Source of the DNA: Cognatundibacterium jejuense
GTDB taxonomy: Bacteria > Pseudomonadota > Gammaproteobacteria > Burkholderiales > Burkholderiaceae_D
Reading direction: 5' to 3'
DNA length: 64,000 nucleotides
Assembly (NCBI RefSeq): GCF_014284255.1
Contig: NZ_JACOFV010000004.1
Span: forward strand, 185,101-249,100
Part shown: positions 1-9,992 of the stretch, in pieces
How positions within the stretch are numbered: position 1 is the stretch's first letter
Layout: every line of letters starts with the position of its first letter
The notes under the pieces: generated by a model
What the model was told of the DNA's origin: nothing
Database searches by the model: none
Seen by the model: only the letters and a program-made list of their open reading frames with translations
Program-made: the position numbers and the translations under genes

Positions 1-717
1 CGTCGTACTAAAGGCATCCCTATGGGGCCTAAGGGTGAGCGCCAGATTACGAATGTAGTCATGATGGGTATGGGTGAGCCCCTGTTGAATTTTGAGCCTA
101 CTGTTACCGCGTTGCGCTTAATGCTTGATGATAATGCCTACGGTTTATCTCGTCGTCGTGTGACGCTCTCCACAAGCGGAGTGGTGCCGATGATGGATAA
201 GTTGTCGCAAGAATGCCCGGTGGCGTTAGCTGTGTCTTTGCATGCGTCAAACGACACTCTGCGCGACGGTTTAATTCCGTTGAATAAGAAGCACCCGTTG
301 TCAGAATTAATGGCTGCATGTAAGCGTTATCTCGCGTTTGCGCCACGCGATTTTGTGACGTTTGAGTATTGTATGCTCGATGGCGTGAATGACACTGATG
401 CGCATGCGCGTGAGTTGATACAGTTGGTGAAAGATGTTCCTTGTAAGTTCAACTTGATTCCGTTTAATCCATTTCCTGAATCTGGCTTGAAGCGTTCTGC
501 AAATCCGCGAATTAAAGCGTTTGCGCAGGTCTTGTTGGATGCTGGCATTGTTACGACAACGCGTAAAACACGTGGGGATGATATTGATGCCGCCTGTGGG
601 CAATTGGCGGGTGAGGTGAAGGATAGAACCCGTGTGCAAGAGCGCATGCAAAAGATGGCCGAGTATCAGAAGAAGTTTGGTGAGAATTTTGGTAAGATCG
701 TGGAGATCACTCAGTGA
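1..717 (+). CDS. rlmN: 23S rRNA/tRNA adenine-C2 methyltransferase RlmN (5' truncated by window edge)
   Basis: The reading frame is already open at base 1, so the N-terminal part with the radical-SAM CxxxCxxC cluster lies outside the window; 238 C-terminal residues remain. RlmN uses S-adenosylmethionine to methylate C2 of A2503 in 23S rRNA and of A37 in some tRNAs. Visible family marks are [10 protein letters not shown] near the left edge, [17 protein letters not shown], and the closing [10 protein letters not shown] box. The Cys of that box (codon 595-597) is the one that forms the protein-RNA adduct in this family. The stop overlaps the following pilF start as GTGA, so the two genes are translationally coupled. 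Identification is firm; only the true start is missing. Confidence 0.95.
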   Translation, partial: RRTKGIPMGPKGERQITNVVMMGMGEPLLNFEPTVTALRLMLDDNAYGLSRRRVTLSTSGVVPMMDKLSQECPVALAVSLHASNDTLRDGLIPLNKKHPLSELMAACKRYLAFAPRDFVTFEYCMLDGVNDTDAHARELIQLVKDVPCKFNLIPFNPFPESGLKRSANPRIKAFAQVLLDAGIVTTTRKTRGDDIDAACGQLAGEVKDRTRVQERMQKMAEYQKKFGENFGKIVEITQ

Positions 718-1517
718 AAATTTTTGGATCGTATCGTTGGATGGGAAGAGTTGCTCTTCTTTCTTTTTTTCTTGTTTTGTCTGCTTGTGCCTCAAAACAG
801 TTGGAGGGGCCTTCGGATGATTCAAATCTTTCTGTTGAAAAGCAGGATGCACAAAAACGTGCTTCTATCAGAATGCAACTGGCAATCAGTTATTACCAGC
901 AAGGGCAATATAAAGTTGCTCTTGATGAGATCAAGCATGCGTTAGCTATTTCCCCTGATTTAGTCGATGCCTACAGTGTTCGAGCCTTGATATTTATGGG
1001 TACTGGCGAAAAAAAATTAGCTGAAGATAACTTTTTGTATGCATTGAAACTTGCTCCGGATAATCTGGATATTGCGAACAATTATGGTTGGTTTTTGTGC
1101 CAGAATAAGCGCGAAAAAGAGGGGCTGGTTTACCTCCAGAAAGTGCTCCAAAGTCAGACTTATGCTTCTTCAAAAGCATACAACGCTGCAGGTATGTGTA
1201 GCTTGAATATGGGTGATAATGCGGCGGCCGAAAAATATTTTATGCAAGGGTTTGGGGTTGATCCGGCGAATTCAGGTTTAAATACTAACCTGGCAAGAAC
1301 TTTATTTTTACGTGGTGAATATGCAAAGGCCAGGTTTTATATTGGTCGCGTCATACAGCAGGATGTGCTGACACCTGATGTTTTGTGGCTTGCCATAAAA
1401 ATTGAGCATAAGTTGCGTGATGATGCTGCATTAAATAGTCTGTCTGCGCAATTGCGAAAGCGTTATCCAGACTCCCCTGAATTTAGTCTCTTGCAGAGAG
1501 GTTTGTTTGATGAATGA
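714..1517 (+). CDS. pilF: Type IV pilus biogenesis/stability lipoprotein PilF (PilW), TPR protein
   Basis: 267 residues. An N-terminal lipoprotein signal ends in the lipobox LSAC (about residues 22-25) and is followed by tandem tetratricopeptide repeats over roughly residues 45-250. PilF/PilW is the outer-membrane pilotin that helps the PilQ secretin assemble. The GTG start at 714 is preferred because GGAG lies about 8 bases upstream; an ATG at 741 would also give a minimal lipoprotein signal. It sits between rlmN and rodZ, its usual place in proteobacteria, and overlaps the rodZ start by a few bases. No other pilus genes are in the window. The family is clear; the pilotin role is inferred from homologues. 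Confidence 0.88.
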   Translation: MKIFGSYRWMGRVALLSFFLVLSACASKQLEGPSDDSNLSVEKQDAQKRASIRMQLAISYYQQGQYKVALDEIKHALAISPDLVDAYSVRALIFMGTGEKKLAEDNFLYALKLAPDNLDIANNYGWFLCQNKREKEGLVYLQKVLQSQTYASSKAYNAAGMCSLNMGDNAAAEKYFMQGFGVDPANSGLNTNLARTLFLRGEYAKARFYIGRVIQQDVLTPDVLWLAIKIEHKLRDDAALNSLSAQLRKRYPDSPEFSLLQRGLFDE

Positions 1518-2544
1518 GGTTGGCTTAAATCCTTTATCTGAATCGATGGCTTCTGGTTTAGTTGAGGAGAAACCAGTTGAGCTTCTTGATACTGCTGGTG
1601 CGAAGTTGTCTGCTGCACGTCAGCAATTGGGATTGAGCCTTGAGCAAGTGGCAGAGCAGCTTAAGCTATCGCATAGACAAGTTCTGGCGATCGAAAGTAA
1701 TGAATTTGATAAATTACCCAAGATGGTGATTGTCAGGGGCTTCGTCAGATCATATGCAAAATTGCTGCGGGTTGATCCTGCGCCGATCATTGCTTGTCTT
1801 CCGGGGGAGGTAAGTTCCGTTGAATTAGATACGGATTTGCGGCCAACTCTAGCGACGCCTTTTCTTGAGTCTAAATCTCATTTTCTCGGCAGGGCCGAGA
1901 ATCATAACAAGAAGTACATGTTAGGTGCTGGCATTTTGGCTGTTGCTGCACTCTTGTTTGTTCTTGCGCAGCATTTCGAGCAGGCGGAATGGTTTAAATC
2001 ATTGTTTGCACATTCAGATGCTGCGAAACCAGTAGTGGAGCAGGTTTCTGCATCACTTCCTCAAGTTGATAATGTGACGCTGCCAGCGTCTCAGATCGAC
2101 GTGTTTCCACCGGATGTCGTTGCTCAGGCAGGCACGGTGGTAGAGCGTGTTGCTGCTTCCGAAGCGGTGGTAACACAGACGGCGTCACCACCAACGCCAG
2201 CGCCGGAAGTGAAAAGTGTGCAGTCAAGTGTGATGCCTGCGACCAATGTCGTGGCTCCTGCTTCCAGTGTGCCTGTTGTCGCGTCGAGTGGTAGTGCGTT
2301 ATCTGCGAATAATAAGTTGCATCTGAAGTTTCGCCAGGATTCATGGCTGCAGGTGAAAAAAGAGTCTGGTGAGGTAATTACATCTCATTTGGCAAGGGCT
2401 GGGACTGAAGAGTTTTTTGATGTGAAAGAGCCGGTTCAGTTGAGATTGGGAAATGCGCATGGTGTTGATGCGGTCCTACGCGGCGTTGCACTTGAAATTG
2501 TCCCTCCTAAAGATACGAATGTCGTTAATTTAAGCGTGAAGTAA
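1507..2544 (+). CDS. rodZ: RodZ-family helix-turn-helix membrane protein (cell-shape factor)
   Basis: 345 residues from a TTG at 1507; the ATG at 1510 (344 residues) is the more likely start, overlapping the end of pilF. Domains in order: a cytoplasmic HTH_25 domain (about 30-100, with [19 protein letters not shown]), one transmembrane helix (about 138-158, [19 protein letters not shown]), a Pro/Val/Ala/Ser-rich periplasmic linker (about 170-260) and a C-terminal DUF4115 domain (about 268-345, [14 protein letters not shown]). RodZ links MreB filaments to the peptidoglycan elongation machinery. The order pilF-rodZ-ispG is conserved in proteobacteria. It is likely co-transcribed, since ispG begins 2 bases after its stop. 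Confidence 0.9.
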   Translation: MMNEVGLNPLSESMASGLVEEKPVELLDTAGAKLSAARQQLGLSLEQVAEQLKLSHRQVLAIESNEFDKLPKMVIVRGFVRSYAKLLRVDPAPIIACLPGEVSSVELDTDLRPTLATPFLESKSHFLGRAENHNKKYMLGAGILAVAALLFVLAQHFEQAEWFKSLFAHSDAAKPVVEQVSASLPQVDNVTLPASQIDVFPPDVVAQAGTVVERVAASEAVVTQTASPPTPAPEVKSVQSSVMPATNVVAPASSVPVVASSGSALSANNKLHLKFRQDSWLQVKKESGEVITSHLARAGTEEFFDVKEPVQLRLGNAHGVDAVLRGVALEIVPPKDTNVVNLSVK

Positions 2545-2546
2545 GC

Positions 2547-3824
2547 ATGAAACCATTTTTATCGGAAATCGCTTCCGGGCCTTTGGCAAGGCGTTCTAGT
2601 CGCACTGCAAAAATTGTCTATGGCAAGAAAGAAGTATTAATCGGCGGCAATGCTCCAGTCGTTGTGCAATCGATGACAAACACGGATACTGCTGATGTCA
2701 TTGGAACTGCGATTCAGATTAAAGATCTGGCGCGGGCCGGCTCTGAGTTGGTGCGAATTACAGTTAATAATCAGGAGGCCGCAGCGGCGGTGCCTGCAAT
2801 CCGTGAACAGCTCGATCGTATGGGCGTGGATGTTCCGTTGATTGGTGATTTTCACTATAACGGACATATATTGCTTAGGGATTATCCCGAATGCGCCCAA
2901 GCATTGTCTAAATATAGGATTAATCCCGGAAATGTGGGGCAGGGGGCGAAACGCGATACGCAGTTTGCGCAGATGATAGAAATGGCATGTCGATACGATA
3001 AGCCAGTGCGCATCGGTGTTAACTGGGGAAGTCTGGATCAGGACTTGCTGGCGCGGATTATGGATGAGAATGCATCATTGGCTGATCCAAGAACTGCTCA
3101 GTCAGTGATGTATCAGGCATTAATTACCTCAGCCATTGAAAATGCACAGCGTGCAGAAGAGTTGGGTTTGGGTAGTGACAAGATCATTTTGTCGTGCAAA
3201 GTGTCAGGCGTGCAGGATTTGATTGCAGTTTATCGTGAACTTTCTGCGCGTTGCGATTATCCATTGCATCTCGGCCTGACTGAGGCGGGCATGGGAAGTA
3301 AGGGAATTGTTGCCTCGACAGCAGCGATGGGTGTTTTGTTGCAAGAGGGGATAGGCGATACAATACGTATTTCTTTAACCCCTGAACCAGGTGGCGATCG
3401 TTGTCGTGAGGTGATTGTTGGTCAGGAAATTTTGCAAACCATGGGTTTGCGAAAATTTACGCCAATGGTAATCGCTTGCCCGGGTTGTGGTCGTACGACG
3501 TCGACAGTATTTCAGGAATTGGCAGACGATATCCAAACGTTTTTACGTGATCAGATGCCAGTCTGGAAGAAGCAGTATCCTGGTGTTGAAAATATGAATG
3601 TCGCCGTGATGGGGTGTATTGTGAATGGTCCGGGTGAATCAAAGCACGCAAATATCGGTATTAGTTTGCCAGGTACGGGTGAATCACCAGCTGCGCCAGT
3701 GTTCATTGATGGCACAAAAGCGATGACCTTGCGCGGCGATCGCATTGCTGAGGAATTTCAAGCTATCGTGTTGGATTATGTGCAGAAGCGTTACGGAAGT
3801 GCTGCAGAAGTTGAGAGTAATTAA
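2547..3824 (+). CDS. ispG: 4-hydroxy-3-methylbut-2-en-1-yl diphosphate synthase IspG (GcpE)
   Basis: 425 residues, matching the longer beta/gammaproteobacterial form. IspG converts methylerythritol cyclodiphosphate to HMBPP, the penultimate step of the MEP isoprenoid pathway, using a 4Fe-4S cluster. The N-terminal TIM-barrel part contains [12 protein letters not shown] and NPGNVG. The C-terminal cluster-binding part contains CPGCGRT (about residues 312-318) and [10 protein letters not shown] (about 356-365), which supply the three Cys ligands. The gene is packed between rodZ and hisS with 2- and 12-base gaps, so one operon is likely. Confidence 0.96.
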   Translation: MKPFLSEIASGPLARRSSRTAKIVYGKKEVLIGGNAPVVVQSMTNTDTADVIGTAIQIKDLARAGSELVRITVNNQEAAAAVPAIREQLDRMGVDVPLIGDFHYNGHILLRDYPECAQALSKYRINPGNVGQGAKRDTQFAQMIEMACRYDKPVRIGVNWGSLDQDLLARIMDENASLADPRTAQSVMYQALITSAIENAQRAEELGLGSDKIILSCKVSGVQDLIAVYRELSARCDYPLHLGLTEAGMGSKGIVASTAAMGVLLQEGIGDTIRISLTPEPGGDRCREVIVGQEILQTMGLRKFTPMVIACPGCGRTTSTVFQELADDIQTFLRDQMPVWKKQYPGVENMNVAVMGCIVNGPGESKHANIGISLPGTGESPAAPVFIDGTKAMTLRGDRIAEEFQAIVLDYVQKRYGSAAEVESN

Positions 3825-3836
3825 ACTAGGCTGACC

Positions 3837-5198
3837 ATGTCGGAAAATAAAAAAATAGAAAAAATCGTTGGTGTTAAAGGGATGAATGACCTTCTTCCAT
3901 CCGACTCTGCTTTGTGGGAGTTGTTTGAGAATACGGTGCAGTCAGTTTTAAAGAGTTATGGTTTTCAACAAATTCGCACACCTATCGTTGAAGCTACTCC
4001 ATTGTTTTCACGCGGCTTGGGTGAAGTTACTGATATCGTCGAAAAAGAGATGTACTCGTTCGAAGATTCAATGAATGGCGATAAATTAACGTTGCGACCA
4101 GAAGGTACTGCAGGCATTGTGCGTGCCGCTATCGAACATAATTTGGTCTACGATGGTCCGAAACGTTTGTGGTACACCGGCCCTATGTTCCGCCATGAGC
4201 GCCCACAGCGCGGTCGCTATCGCCAATTTCATCAGGTGGGCGCTGAAGCTTTGGGCTTCAGTGGTCCTGATATTGATGCAGAATTGATTATGCTATGTCA
4301 AAGGTTGTGGGATGATTTAGGTCTGCAAAATGTGCGTCTGGAATTAAATTCCATCGGTAACGCGGCAGAAAGAAATGCTCATAGAGTAGCCTTGATTGCT
4401 TATTTTGAGCTGCATACGGACATGCTTGATGCTGAAGCACAACGTCGCTTGCACTCAAATCCATTGCGAATTCTGGATACGAAAAATCCAGCGATGCAAG
4501 ACATGGTTAATGCTGCGCCAAAGTTGCTTGATTATTTAGGTGAAGAGTCCCTTGCTCACTTTGAGGGTGTGCAGAAGATCTTAAGAGCTAATAGCATTCC
4601 ATTTAAAATTAATCCGCGTCTGGTGCGTGGAATGGATTATTACAATCTGACAGTATTTGAGTGGATTACCGACGAACTTGGCTCTCAGGGTACGGTTTGT
4701 GGTGGTGGGCGTTACGACTCGCTCTTTGCAACCTTTGGTGGTAAGCCTACTCCGGCATGTGGTTTTGGTATGGGTATCGAGCGTCTGATCGAATTGATGA
4801 AGGCAGCTGGCGATACTCAGCCTTCAGCGATTTGCGACGTATATCTGGTGCATCAAGGTAGTGATGCGCAAATGCAAGCGTTTGTCTTGAGCGAGAGATT
4901 GCGTGATGCAGGTCTTGATGTTGTGTTACATTGCGCAACTGCGACAGGTGTCGGTAATTTCAAAGCGCAAATGAAAAAAGCAGATGCAAGTGGCGCCGCT
5001 TATGCCGCCATTATCGGCGAGGATGAACTTGCCAGTAATAGCGTTATTATCAAAACCATGCGCTCTGATAATCAGGAAAATAACCAAATCAGTGTGCCAT
5101 TTGATACTGTAATTGATTATTTGGTTGACCAAATTGTCGGTGCAGAGTCAGATGCGGATTGTTGCGATGACCCAAATCATATTCATATTCACCATTAA
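3837..5198 (+). CDS. hisS: Histidine--tRNA ligase HisS with a Cys/His-rich C-terminal tail
   Basis: 453 residues. A class II aminoacyl-tRNA synthetase that charges tRNA-His. The catalytic core shows GMNDLLP, RPEGTAG, motif 2 with [16 protein letters not shown], the histidine A loop [15 protein letters not shown], and motif 3 with GMGIERL. An anticodon-binding domain occupies about residues 335-435. The protein ends in [13 protein letters not shown], a tail with two Cys, acidic residues and four His that is not part of the usual HisRS fold and resembles a metal-binding tag. Its neighbours ispG and yfgM are 12 and 14 bases away, which is standard operon packing. Function is secure; the role of the tail is unknown. 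Confidence 0.96.
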   Translation: MSENKKIEKIVGVKGMNDLLPSDSALWELFENTVQSVLKSYGFQQIRTPIVEATPLFSRGLGEVTDIVEKEMYSFEDSMNGDKLTLRPEGTAGIVRAAIEHNLVYDGPKRLWYTGPMFRHERPQRGRYRQFHQVGAEALGFSGPDIDAELIMLCQRLWDDLGLQNVRLELNSIGNAAERNAHRVALIAYFELHTDMLDAEAQRRLHSNPLRILDTKNPAMQDMVNAAPKLLDYLGEESLAHFEGVQKILRANSIPFKINPRLVRGMDYYNLTVFEWITDELGSQGTVCGGGRYDSLFATFGGKPTPACGFGMGIERLIELMKAAGDTQPSAICDVYLVHQGSDAQMQAFVLSERLRDAGLDVVLHCATATGVGNFKAQMKKADASGAAYAAIIGEDELASNSVIIKTMRSDNQENNQISVPFDTVIDYLVDQIVGAESDADCCDDPNHIHIHH

Positions 5199-5212
5199 TA
5201 AAACATAAGAAC

Positions 5213-5872
5213 ATGGCTTACGATCTAGAAGAGCAGGAACAACTTGCAACCCTTAAAGCAATCTGGAAACAATATGGTAATTTGATTACCTGGATTTTAA
5301 TTATCGCATTGTCCGCCTACGCAGCATGGACTCAGTGGAGTAATTATCAAAGCAATCAATCTGGTCAGGCATCTCAGTTGTATGAGGAAATGCAAAAATC
5401 TGTGGCAGCAAAAGACGATGCGAAAGTACAACGTGCTGCAAATGATTTAAAAGAAAAATTTGCGAGTACTTCGTATGCATCGATGGCTGCTATGGTTGCT
5501 GCTAAAAGTGCATTTGATGCAAATGATCTGACATCTGCAAAGTCGCAATTGCAATGGGTAGTTGATAAGAGTAAGAATGATGATTACAAAGCGATCGCAA
5601 GGATTCGTTTAGCCGGAATAGCCTTGGATGAAAAAAATTACGAACTGGCTATGACGCAACTTTCCGGAGAATTCCCGGTGGATTTGCAGGCCGAGGTTTT
5701 TGATCGTAAGGGGGATGTTCTGGTTGCACAAGCAAAAATTGATGATGCACGTAAAGCATATCAGGCTGCCCTTGAAAAAATGACAGATAAAAATTCGGCA
5801 CGTCAATTGGTGCAAATCAAACTGGATGCGATAGGCGGTTCTGCGGCTGATGCAGTTGTCGTAAATAAATAA
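5213..5872 (+). CDS. yfgM: YfgM-type membrane-anchored TPR protein (Sec/BAM-associated chaperone-like)
   Basis: 219 residues. A short cytoplasmic start (AYDLEEQEQLATLKAIW) is followed by one transmembrane helix (about 22-42, NLITWILIIALSAYAAWTQW) and a periplasmic helical TPR-like domain. In Escherichia coli, YfgM associates with the SecYEG translocon and PpiD in trafficking of envelope proteins. It lies between hisS and bamB as in many proteobacteria, 12 bases before the bamB start. Family assignment is good; biochemical function is taken from homologues only. Confidence 0.85.
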   Translation: MAYDLEEQEQLATLKAIWKQYGNLITWILIIALSAYAAWTQWSNYQSNQSGQASQLYEEMQKSVAAKDDAKVQRAANDLKEKFASTSYASMAAMVAAKSAFDANDLTSAKSQLQWVVDKSKNDDYKAIARIRLAGIALDEKNYELAMTQLSGEFPVDLQAEVFDRKGDVLVAQAKIDDARKAYQAALEKMTDKNSARQLVQIKLDAIGGSAADAVVVNK

Positions 5873-5884
5873 CAGGAGTTGTTC

Positions 5885-7033
5885 ATGCAATTTTCCGCCA
5901 AATTAATTTCGGTGGCTGCGTTTTGTCTTTTGGCGGGATGCTCATCTTTAAACCCATTTGCTTCTAAGCCTGATCCAAAAAAACTCCCAGCACCACTAGT
6001 GGAGATCAAGTCAACGATTGCTGTTAAGCAGGCTTGGTTGGTTTCGATTGGCTCATCAGCAAATTATGTTTTTAGTCCTGCGGTGGACGGTTCTAGTGTT
6101 TATGTGGCAGCTGCAGACGGTACGTTGGCAAAAATTGATGCTACTTCTGGTCGTTCCGTTTGGCGTATTAATGCCGGATTTAGTCTGACTGCAGGCGTTG
6201 GTGCAGGATTGGGTTCTGTTGTGGTTGCTGGTGGGAAAGGGAATTTGTTCGCTTTCGATACTGATGGTAAATTACGTTGGAAAGTGCAAGAATCGTCTGA
6301 AATCCTTTCAACTCCTGCGATTGGTGCAGGGTTGGTTGTTATACGTAGTAATGACAATCGGATTAGTGCTTATGATTTAGAAACTGGTGCGAAAAAATGG
6401 TCCGTCGAGCGTCCATTGCCGCCGCTTATTTTACGAGCAGTGCCCGGCTTGTTGGTGGTCGGTGATCAGGTTATAGTGGCTTTGCCTGGCGGGCGCATGT
6501 CTTCTTTGGCGCTTAAAAATGGTGGCTTGCGTTGGGAAGCTGTTGTTGGTGAGCCCAAAGGTAATACTGAGCTCGAGCGTGTTGCTGATGTATCCGGTCT
6601 GCCAGTGGTGGTGGGTAAGGATGTTTGCGCGACGTCGTACCAAGGGCGAGTTGGTTGTTTTGACTTAAACACAGGTTCGCCACGCTGGGTAAAAAATATT
6701 TCTAGCGAAGTTGGTGGGAGCGCAGATGAGCGTTTCATGTTCGCATCAGATAGCGTTGGCACTGTAAATGCATTTAATCGTGATGGCGGGTCTAGTGCCT
6801 GGCGTAATGATAAGCTTGCTCGTCGTCGTTTATCGGCCCCTATTTCCTTTGGTCGCAGCGTAGCTGTGGGCGACTTTGAAGGTTACGTTCATTTTCTCTC
6901 AAGAGAAGATGGTTCTTTCATTGGTAGAGTTGCTACCGATGGTAGTCAGATTTTAGCTGCCCCGATTGTGGTTGGTTCAAATCTGATTGTTCAAACAAAA
7001 TCAGGATCAGTGGTTGCTTTTGCAGCCGAGTAA
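5885..7033 (+). CDS. bamB: Outer membrane protein assembly factor BamB (lipoprotein, beta-propeller)
   Basis: 382 residues from ATG 5885, chosen because AGGAG (5874-5878) is 6 bases upstream; a TTG at 5879 is too close to it. A signal peptide with lipobox LLAGC is followed by PQQ-like WD-type propeller blades (repeats such as [15 protein letters not shown] and [15 protein letters not shown]). BamB is the scaffold lipoprotein of the BAM complex that inserts beta-barrel proteins into the outer membrane. The genes bamB and der are adjacent in most proteobacteria, here 5 bases apart. No anomalies were seen. Confidence 0.94.
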   Translation: MQFSAKLISVAAFCLLAGCSSLNPFASKPDPKKLPAPLVEIKSTIAVKQAWLVSIGSSANYVFSPAVDGSSVYVAAADGTLAKIDATSGRSVWRINAGFSLTAGVGAGLGSVVVAGGKGNLFAFDTDGKLRWKVQESSEILSTPAIGAGLVVIRSNDNRISAYDLETGAKKWSVERPLPPLILRAVPGLLVVGDQVIVALPGGRMSSLALKNGGLRWEAVVGEPKGNTELERVADVSGLPVVVGKDVCATSYQGRVGCFDLNTGSPRWVKNISSEVGGSADERFMFASDSVGTVNAFNRDGGSSAWRNDKLARRRLSAPISFGRSVAVGDFEGYVHFLSREDGSFIGRVATDGSQILAAPIVVGSNLIVQTKSGSVVAFAAE

Positions 7034-7038
7034 TACAA

Positions 7039-8379
7039 ATGAAGCCGGTTATCGCACTTATAGGCCGACCTAACGTCGGCAAATCCACGCTGTTCAATCG
7101 GCTTACCCGTTCACGCGACGCATTAGTGGCAGACCTTCCTGGTCTGACTCGCGATCGCCATTATGGTGAAGGTCGTGTTGGGGAGAGGCCCTTTTTAGTT
7201 ATTGATACTGGAGGTTTTGAGCCAGTTGCCAAAGAGGGTATTTTGCATGAAATGGCTAAGCAAACCAAGCAAGCCGTTGCTGAAGCTGATGTCGTTATTT
7301 TTATTGTTGATGGTCGTCAGGGTTTGACGCCACATGACAAGACCATCACCGATTTCTTGCGAAAATCAGGCCGCTCTGTGATGCTAGTTGTCAACAAAGC
7401 TGAGGGCATGAGATATTCTGCCGTTACCGCTGATTTCTACGAATTGGGCATGGGGGATCCTTATGTGATTTCTGCAGCTCACGGTGATGGTGTTGCTGAT
7501 TTGGTCGAAGAATCACTTAACATTGCTTTTGCTCAACGTCCGCCAGAAATGGAGGAGCCAGTTGATGTTGTTCGTGGTATTAAAATAGCCATTGTCGGGC
7601 GTCCTAATGTCGGTAAATCGACTTTGGTTAATACCCTGCTCGGTGAGGATAGGGTCATTGCGTTTGACATGCCGGGCACTACTCGTGATTCAATAGAAAT
7701 TCCGTTTGAGCGGGATGGTAAGCATTATTCTTTGATTGATACGGCGGGTATTCGTCGTCGTGGTAAGGTCTTTGAGGCAATCGAGAAGTTTTCTGTCGTT
7801 AAAACTTTGCAATCCATCTCTGAGGCGAATGTTGTGTTGCTGCTGTTGGATGCGCAACAGGATATTTCCGAGCAAGATGCCCATATTGCTGGCTTTATTC
7901 TGGAGTCTGGTCGTGCATTAGTGGTTGGTGTCAATAAATGGGATGGACTGCAAAGTGATCGTAGGGATGAGATTAAATTTGATATCGAACGTAAGTTGAA
8001 TTTCCTGACGTTTGCAAAGTTCCATTTCATTTCTGCTTTAAAATCAACTGGTATTAGCCCATTGATGAAATCGATTGATGCTGCCTATGAAGCAGCGATG
8101 GCTAATTTATCGACCCCTAAATTGACCCGTGCTTTGATTGAAGCTGTTGAGCATCAACAACCGAAGCGCAAAGGATCAATACGTCCGAAATTGCGTTATG
8201 CACATCAAGGCGGTCAGAATCCGCCTATTATTGTGATTCACGGTAATGCATTGGAGGCGGTCGGTGATGTGTACAAGCGTTATTTGGAAAAACATTTTAG
8301 AGAGACGTTCTCATTGACGGGGACCCCGCTGAGAATTGAAATGCGTTCTGGTAAAAATCCGTTCGATAAGTCTAAGTAA
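7039..8379 (+). CDS. der: Ribosome biogenesis GTPase Der (EngA)
   Basis: 446 residues with two tandem G domains, the signature of Der. The first P-loop is [12 protein letters not shown] near the N-terminus and the second is [12 protein letters not shown] near residue 187. Each is followed by DTxG switch motifs (DTGGF, DTAGI) and NKxD-type motifs (NKAEG, NKWDG). A C-terminal KH-like domain (about 360-446) contacts rRNA. Der acts in late maturation of the 50S subunit. It is the last gene of the tight rlmN-der block; a 175-base gap with inverted repeats separates it from hfq. Confidence 0.97.
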   Translation: MKPVIALIGRPNVGKSTLFNRLTRSRDALVADLPGLTRDRHYGEGRVGERPFLVIDTGGFEPVAKEGILHEMAKQTKQAVAEADVVIFIVDGRQGLTPHDKTITDFLRKSGRSVMLVVNKAEGMRYSAVTADFYELGMGDPYVISAAHGDGVADLVEESLNIAFAQRPPEMEEPVDVVRGIKIAIVGRPNVGKSTLVNTLLGEDRVIAFDMPGTTRDSIEIPFERDGKHYSLIDTAGIRRRGKVFEAIEKFSVVKTLQSISEANVVLLLLDAQQDISEQDAHIAGFILESGRALVVGVNKWDGLQSDRRDEIKFDIERKLNFLTFAKFHFISALKSTGISPLMKSIDAAYEAAMANLSTPKLTRALIEAVEHQQPKRKGSIRPKLRYAHQGGQNPPIIVIHGNALEAVGDVYKRYLEKHFRETFSLTGTPLRIEMRSGKNPFDKSK

Positions 8380-8490
8380 AGAAAAATAAGTTCTTGAGAA
8401 ACATATTAATGTTGATTTTTTTCGGTTAAAGAAAATCGTATTATTAAGTTTTCGAATAAAATTCAATTACAGTTGTTTTGTAATTACTAT

Positions 8491-8520
8491 GGGATTACTT
8501 GAAATATTTCAAATAATCCC
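8491..8520 (+). promoter_or_regulatory. 30-bp near-perfect palindrome in the hfq leader
   Basis: GGGATTACTTGAAAT (8491-8505) is followed directly by ATTTCAAATAATCCC (8506-8520); the arms are complementary except at one position. It can form a hairpin upstream of hfq or, as DNA, a symmetric protein site. No U-tract follows, so a simple intrinsic terminator for der is unlikely. A smaller hairpin (AATTAC / GTAATT) lies just before it. Confidence 0.45.
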
Positions 8521-8554
8521 CAACTCCTGATCACAACAACACAATGGAGCTGTT

Positions 8555-8791
8555 ATGAGCAATAAAGGGCAACTTTTACAAGACCCGTTTCTGAATGCAC
8601 TGCGTAAAGAGCATATTCCCGTGTCTATCTACTTAGTTAACGGTATTAAGCTGCAAGGTCATATTGAATCCTTTGATCAATACGTGGTTTTGTTAAGAAA
8701 TACCGTGACTCAAATGGTTTATAAGCACGCTATTTCTACGGTGGTTCCGGCACGTGCTGTTAGTATTGCTACTGAGTCTGAGGCTGAGTAA
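8555..8791 (+). CDS. hfq: RNA chaperone Hfq
   Basis: 78 residues, the usual length for betaproteobacteria. Sm1 motif: [20 protein letters not shown] and [19 protein letters not shown]. Sm2 motif: [11 protein letters not shown] with the YKHA core. Hfq is a hexameric ring that pairs small RNAs with mRNAs. The SD is GGAG (8546-8549), 5 bases before the ATG. CAACTCC (8521-8527) could pair with GGAGCTG (8546-8552) and mask it, in keeping with the leader-based autoregulation known for hfq in Escherichia coli. The neighbours hflX-hflK-hflC follow in the conserved order. Confidence 0.97.
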   Translation: MSNKGQLLQDPFLNALRKEHIPVSIYLVNGIKLQGHIESFDQYVVLLRNTVTQMVYKHAISTVVPARAVSIATESEAE

Positions 8792-8818
8792 TTTTTTGAT
8801 TCCTTCTATTTTTTGTAT

Positions 8819-9961
8819 ATGTCCTTGAGCATGCGCGCAGCCTTGGTAGGCGTCGATTTTGGCAAGGACGATTTTGCAGCTGGCTTGGAAGAGCTTTCTC
8901 TGCTGTCACAATCTGCTGGGGCTGACCCTATAAGTGTGGTTACGTGTAAGCGTTCCAGACCGGACGCAGCGTTATTTATTGGCAGTGGTAAAGCAACTGA
9001 AATTGCAGATATCGTTGCTGATGAGAAACTTGATCTGGTTATATTCAATCATGCGCTTTCGCCTGCTCAGCAACGTAACCTCGAGCGACACCTGAAGATC
9101 AGGGTGGTTGATCGCACGAGTTTGATTCTGGATATTTTTGCGCAACGGGCAAAAAGCCACGAAGGTAAAGTGCAAGTTGAGTTGGCTCAGTTGCAACATT
9201 TGGCTACGCGCTTGATTCGTGGTTGGACGCATCTGGAGCGTCAAAAAGGCGGTATAGGTTTGCGCGGGCCGGGCGAGACGCAGTTGGAAACAGATCGTCG
9301 CTTACTTGGTGAGCGAGTAAAAATGTTGAAGTCGCGCCTTGAAAAGTTACAGCAGCAGCGTGAAACGCAGCGTCGTTCACGTGATCGTAGCAAAACCTTT
9401 TCAGTATCTCTGGTTGGCTATACCAACGCGGGTAAATCAACCTTGTTCAATTCATTGACGAAGGCGGGCACGTATGCGGCCAATCAATTGTTTGCTACGT
9501 TGGATACTACTTCACGGCGCCTGTATCTGGGTGACGCGGGTAGCGTGGTGATTTCTGATACCGTTGGCTTTATTCGCGAGTTGCCGCATCAATTGGTAGC
9601 CGCTTTCCGCGCAACTTTGGAAGAGACTATACATGCGGATTTGTTATTGCATGTTGTTGATGCTAATAGTCCTGTCCGGGCAGATCAGGTAGAGCAGGTG
9701 AATCATGTTCTGAAAGAAATTGGCGCAGATCATATTCCGCAATTAATGGTTTGCAATAAAATCGATCTGGCGGCTCTCGAGCCGGCGGTCGTACTAAACG
9801 AGTGTGGTAAAATTGACAGAATCTTTCTGAGTGCAAGAACAGGTGCTGGCTTGGACCTGTTGAGACAGTCCATTGCAGATTTTGCTATCCAAAAGGCGTC
9901 GGAAACAGCAGGAGTAAAGATTGCTCCTGATGAAGCTGATGCAAGATTTAATATCCTGTAG
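8819..9961 (+). CDS. hflX: GTPase HflX (ribosome-splitting factor)
   Basis: About 380 residues from ATG 8819; a second ATG at 8831 (starting MRAALVGVDFG) is equally plausible and neither has a strong SD. The N-terminal HflX domain contains the glycine-rich GGIGLRGPGETQLETDRR segment and a coiled coil rich in Arg/Gln (about 160-195). The G domain carries the P-loop GYTNAGKSTLFN, DTVGFI and NKID. HflX splits stalled 70S ribosomes, notably after heat stress. It lies 27 bases after hfq and slightly before hflK in the standard hfq-hflX-hflKC operon. Confidence 0.94.
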   Translation: MSLSMRAALVGVDFGKDDFAAGLEELSLLSQSAGADPISVVTCKRSRPDAALFIGSGKATEIADIVADEKLDLVIFNHALSPAQQRNLERHLKIRVVDRTSLILDIFAQRAKSHEGKVQVELAQLQHLATRLIRGWTHLERQKGGIGLRGPGETQLETDRRLLGERVKMLKSRLEKLQQQRETQRRSRDRSKTFSVSLVGYTNAGKSTLFNSLTKAGTYAANQLFATLDTTSRRLYLGDAGSVVISDTVGFIRELPHQLVAAFRATLEETIHADLLLHVVDANSPVRADQVEQVNHVLKEIGADHIPQLMVCNKIDLAALEPAVVLNECGKIDRIFLSARTGAGLDLLRQSIADFAIQKASETAGVKIAPDEADARFNIL

Positions 9962-9992
9962 CTCAACCTTCTATTCATTGGAAATCAAGAGA

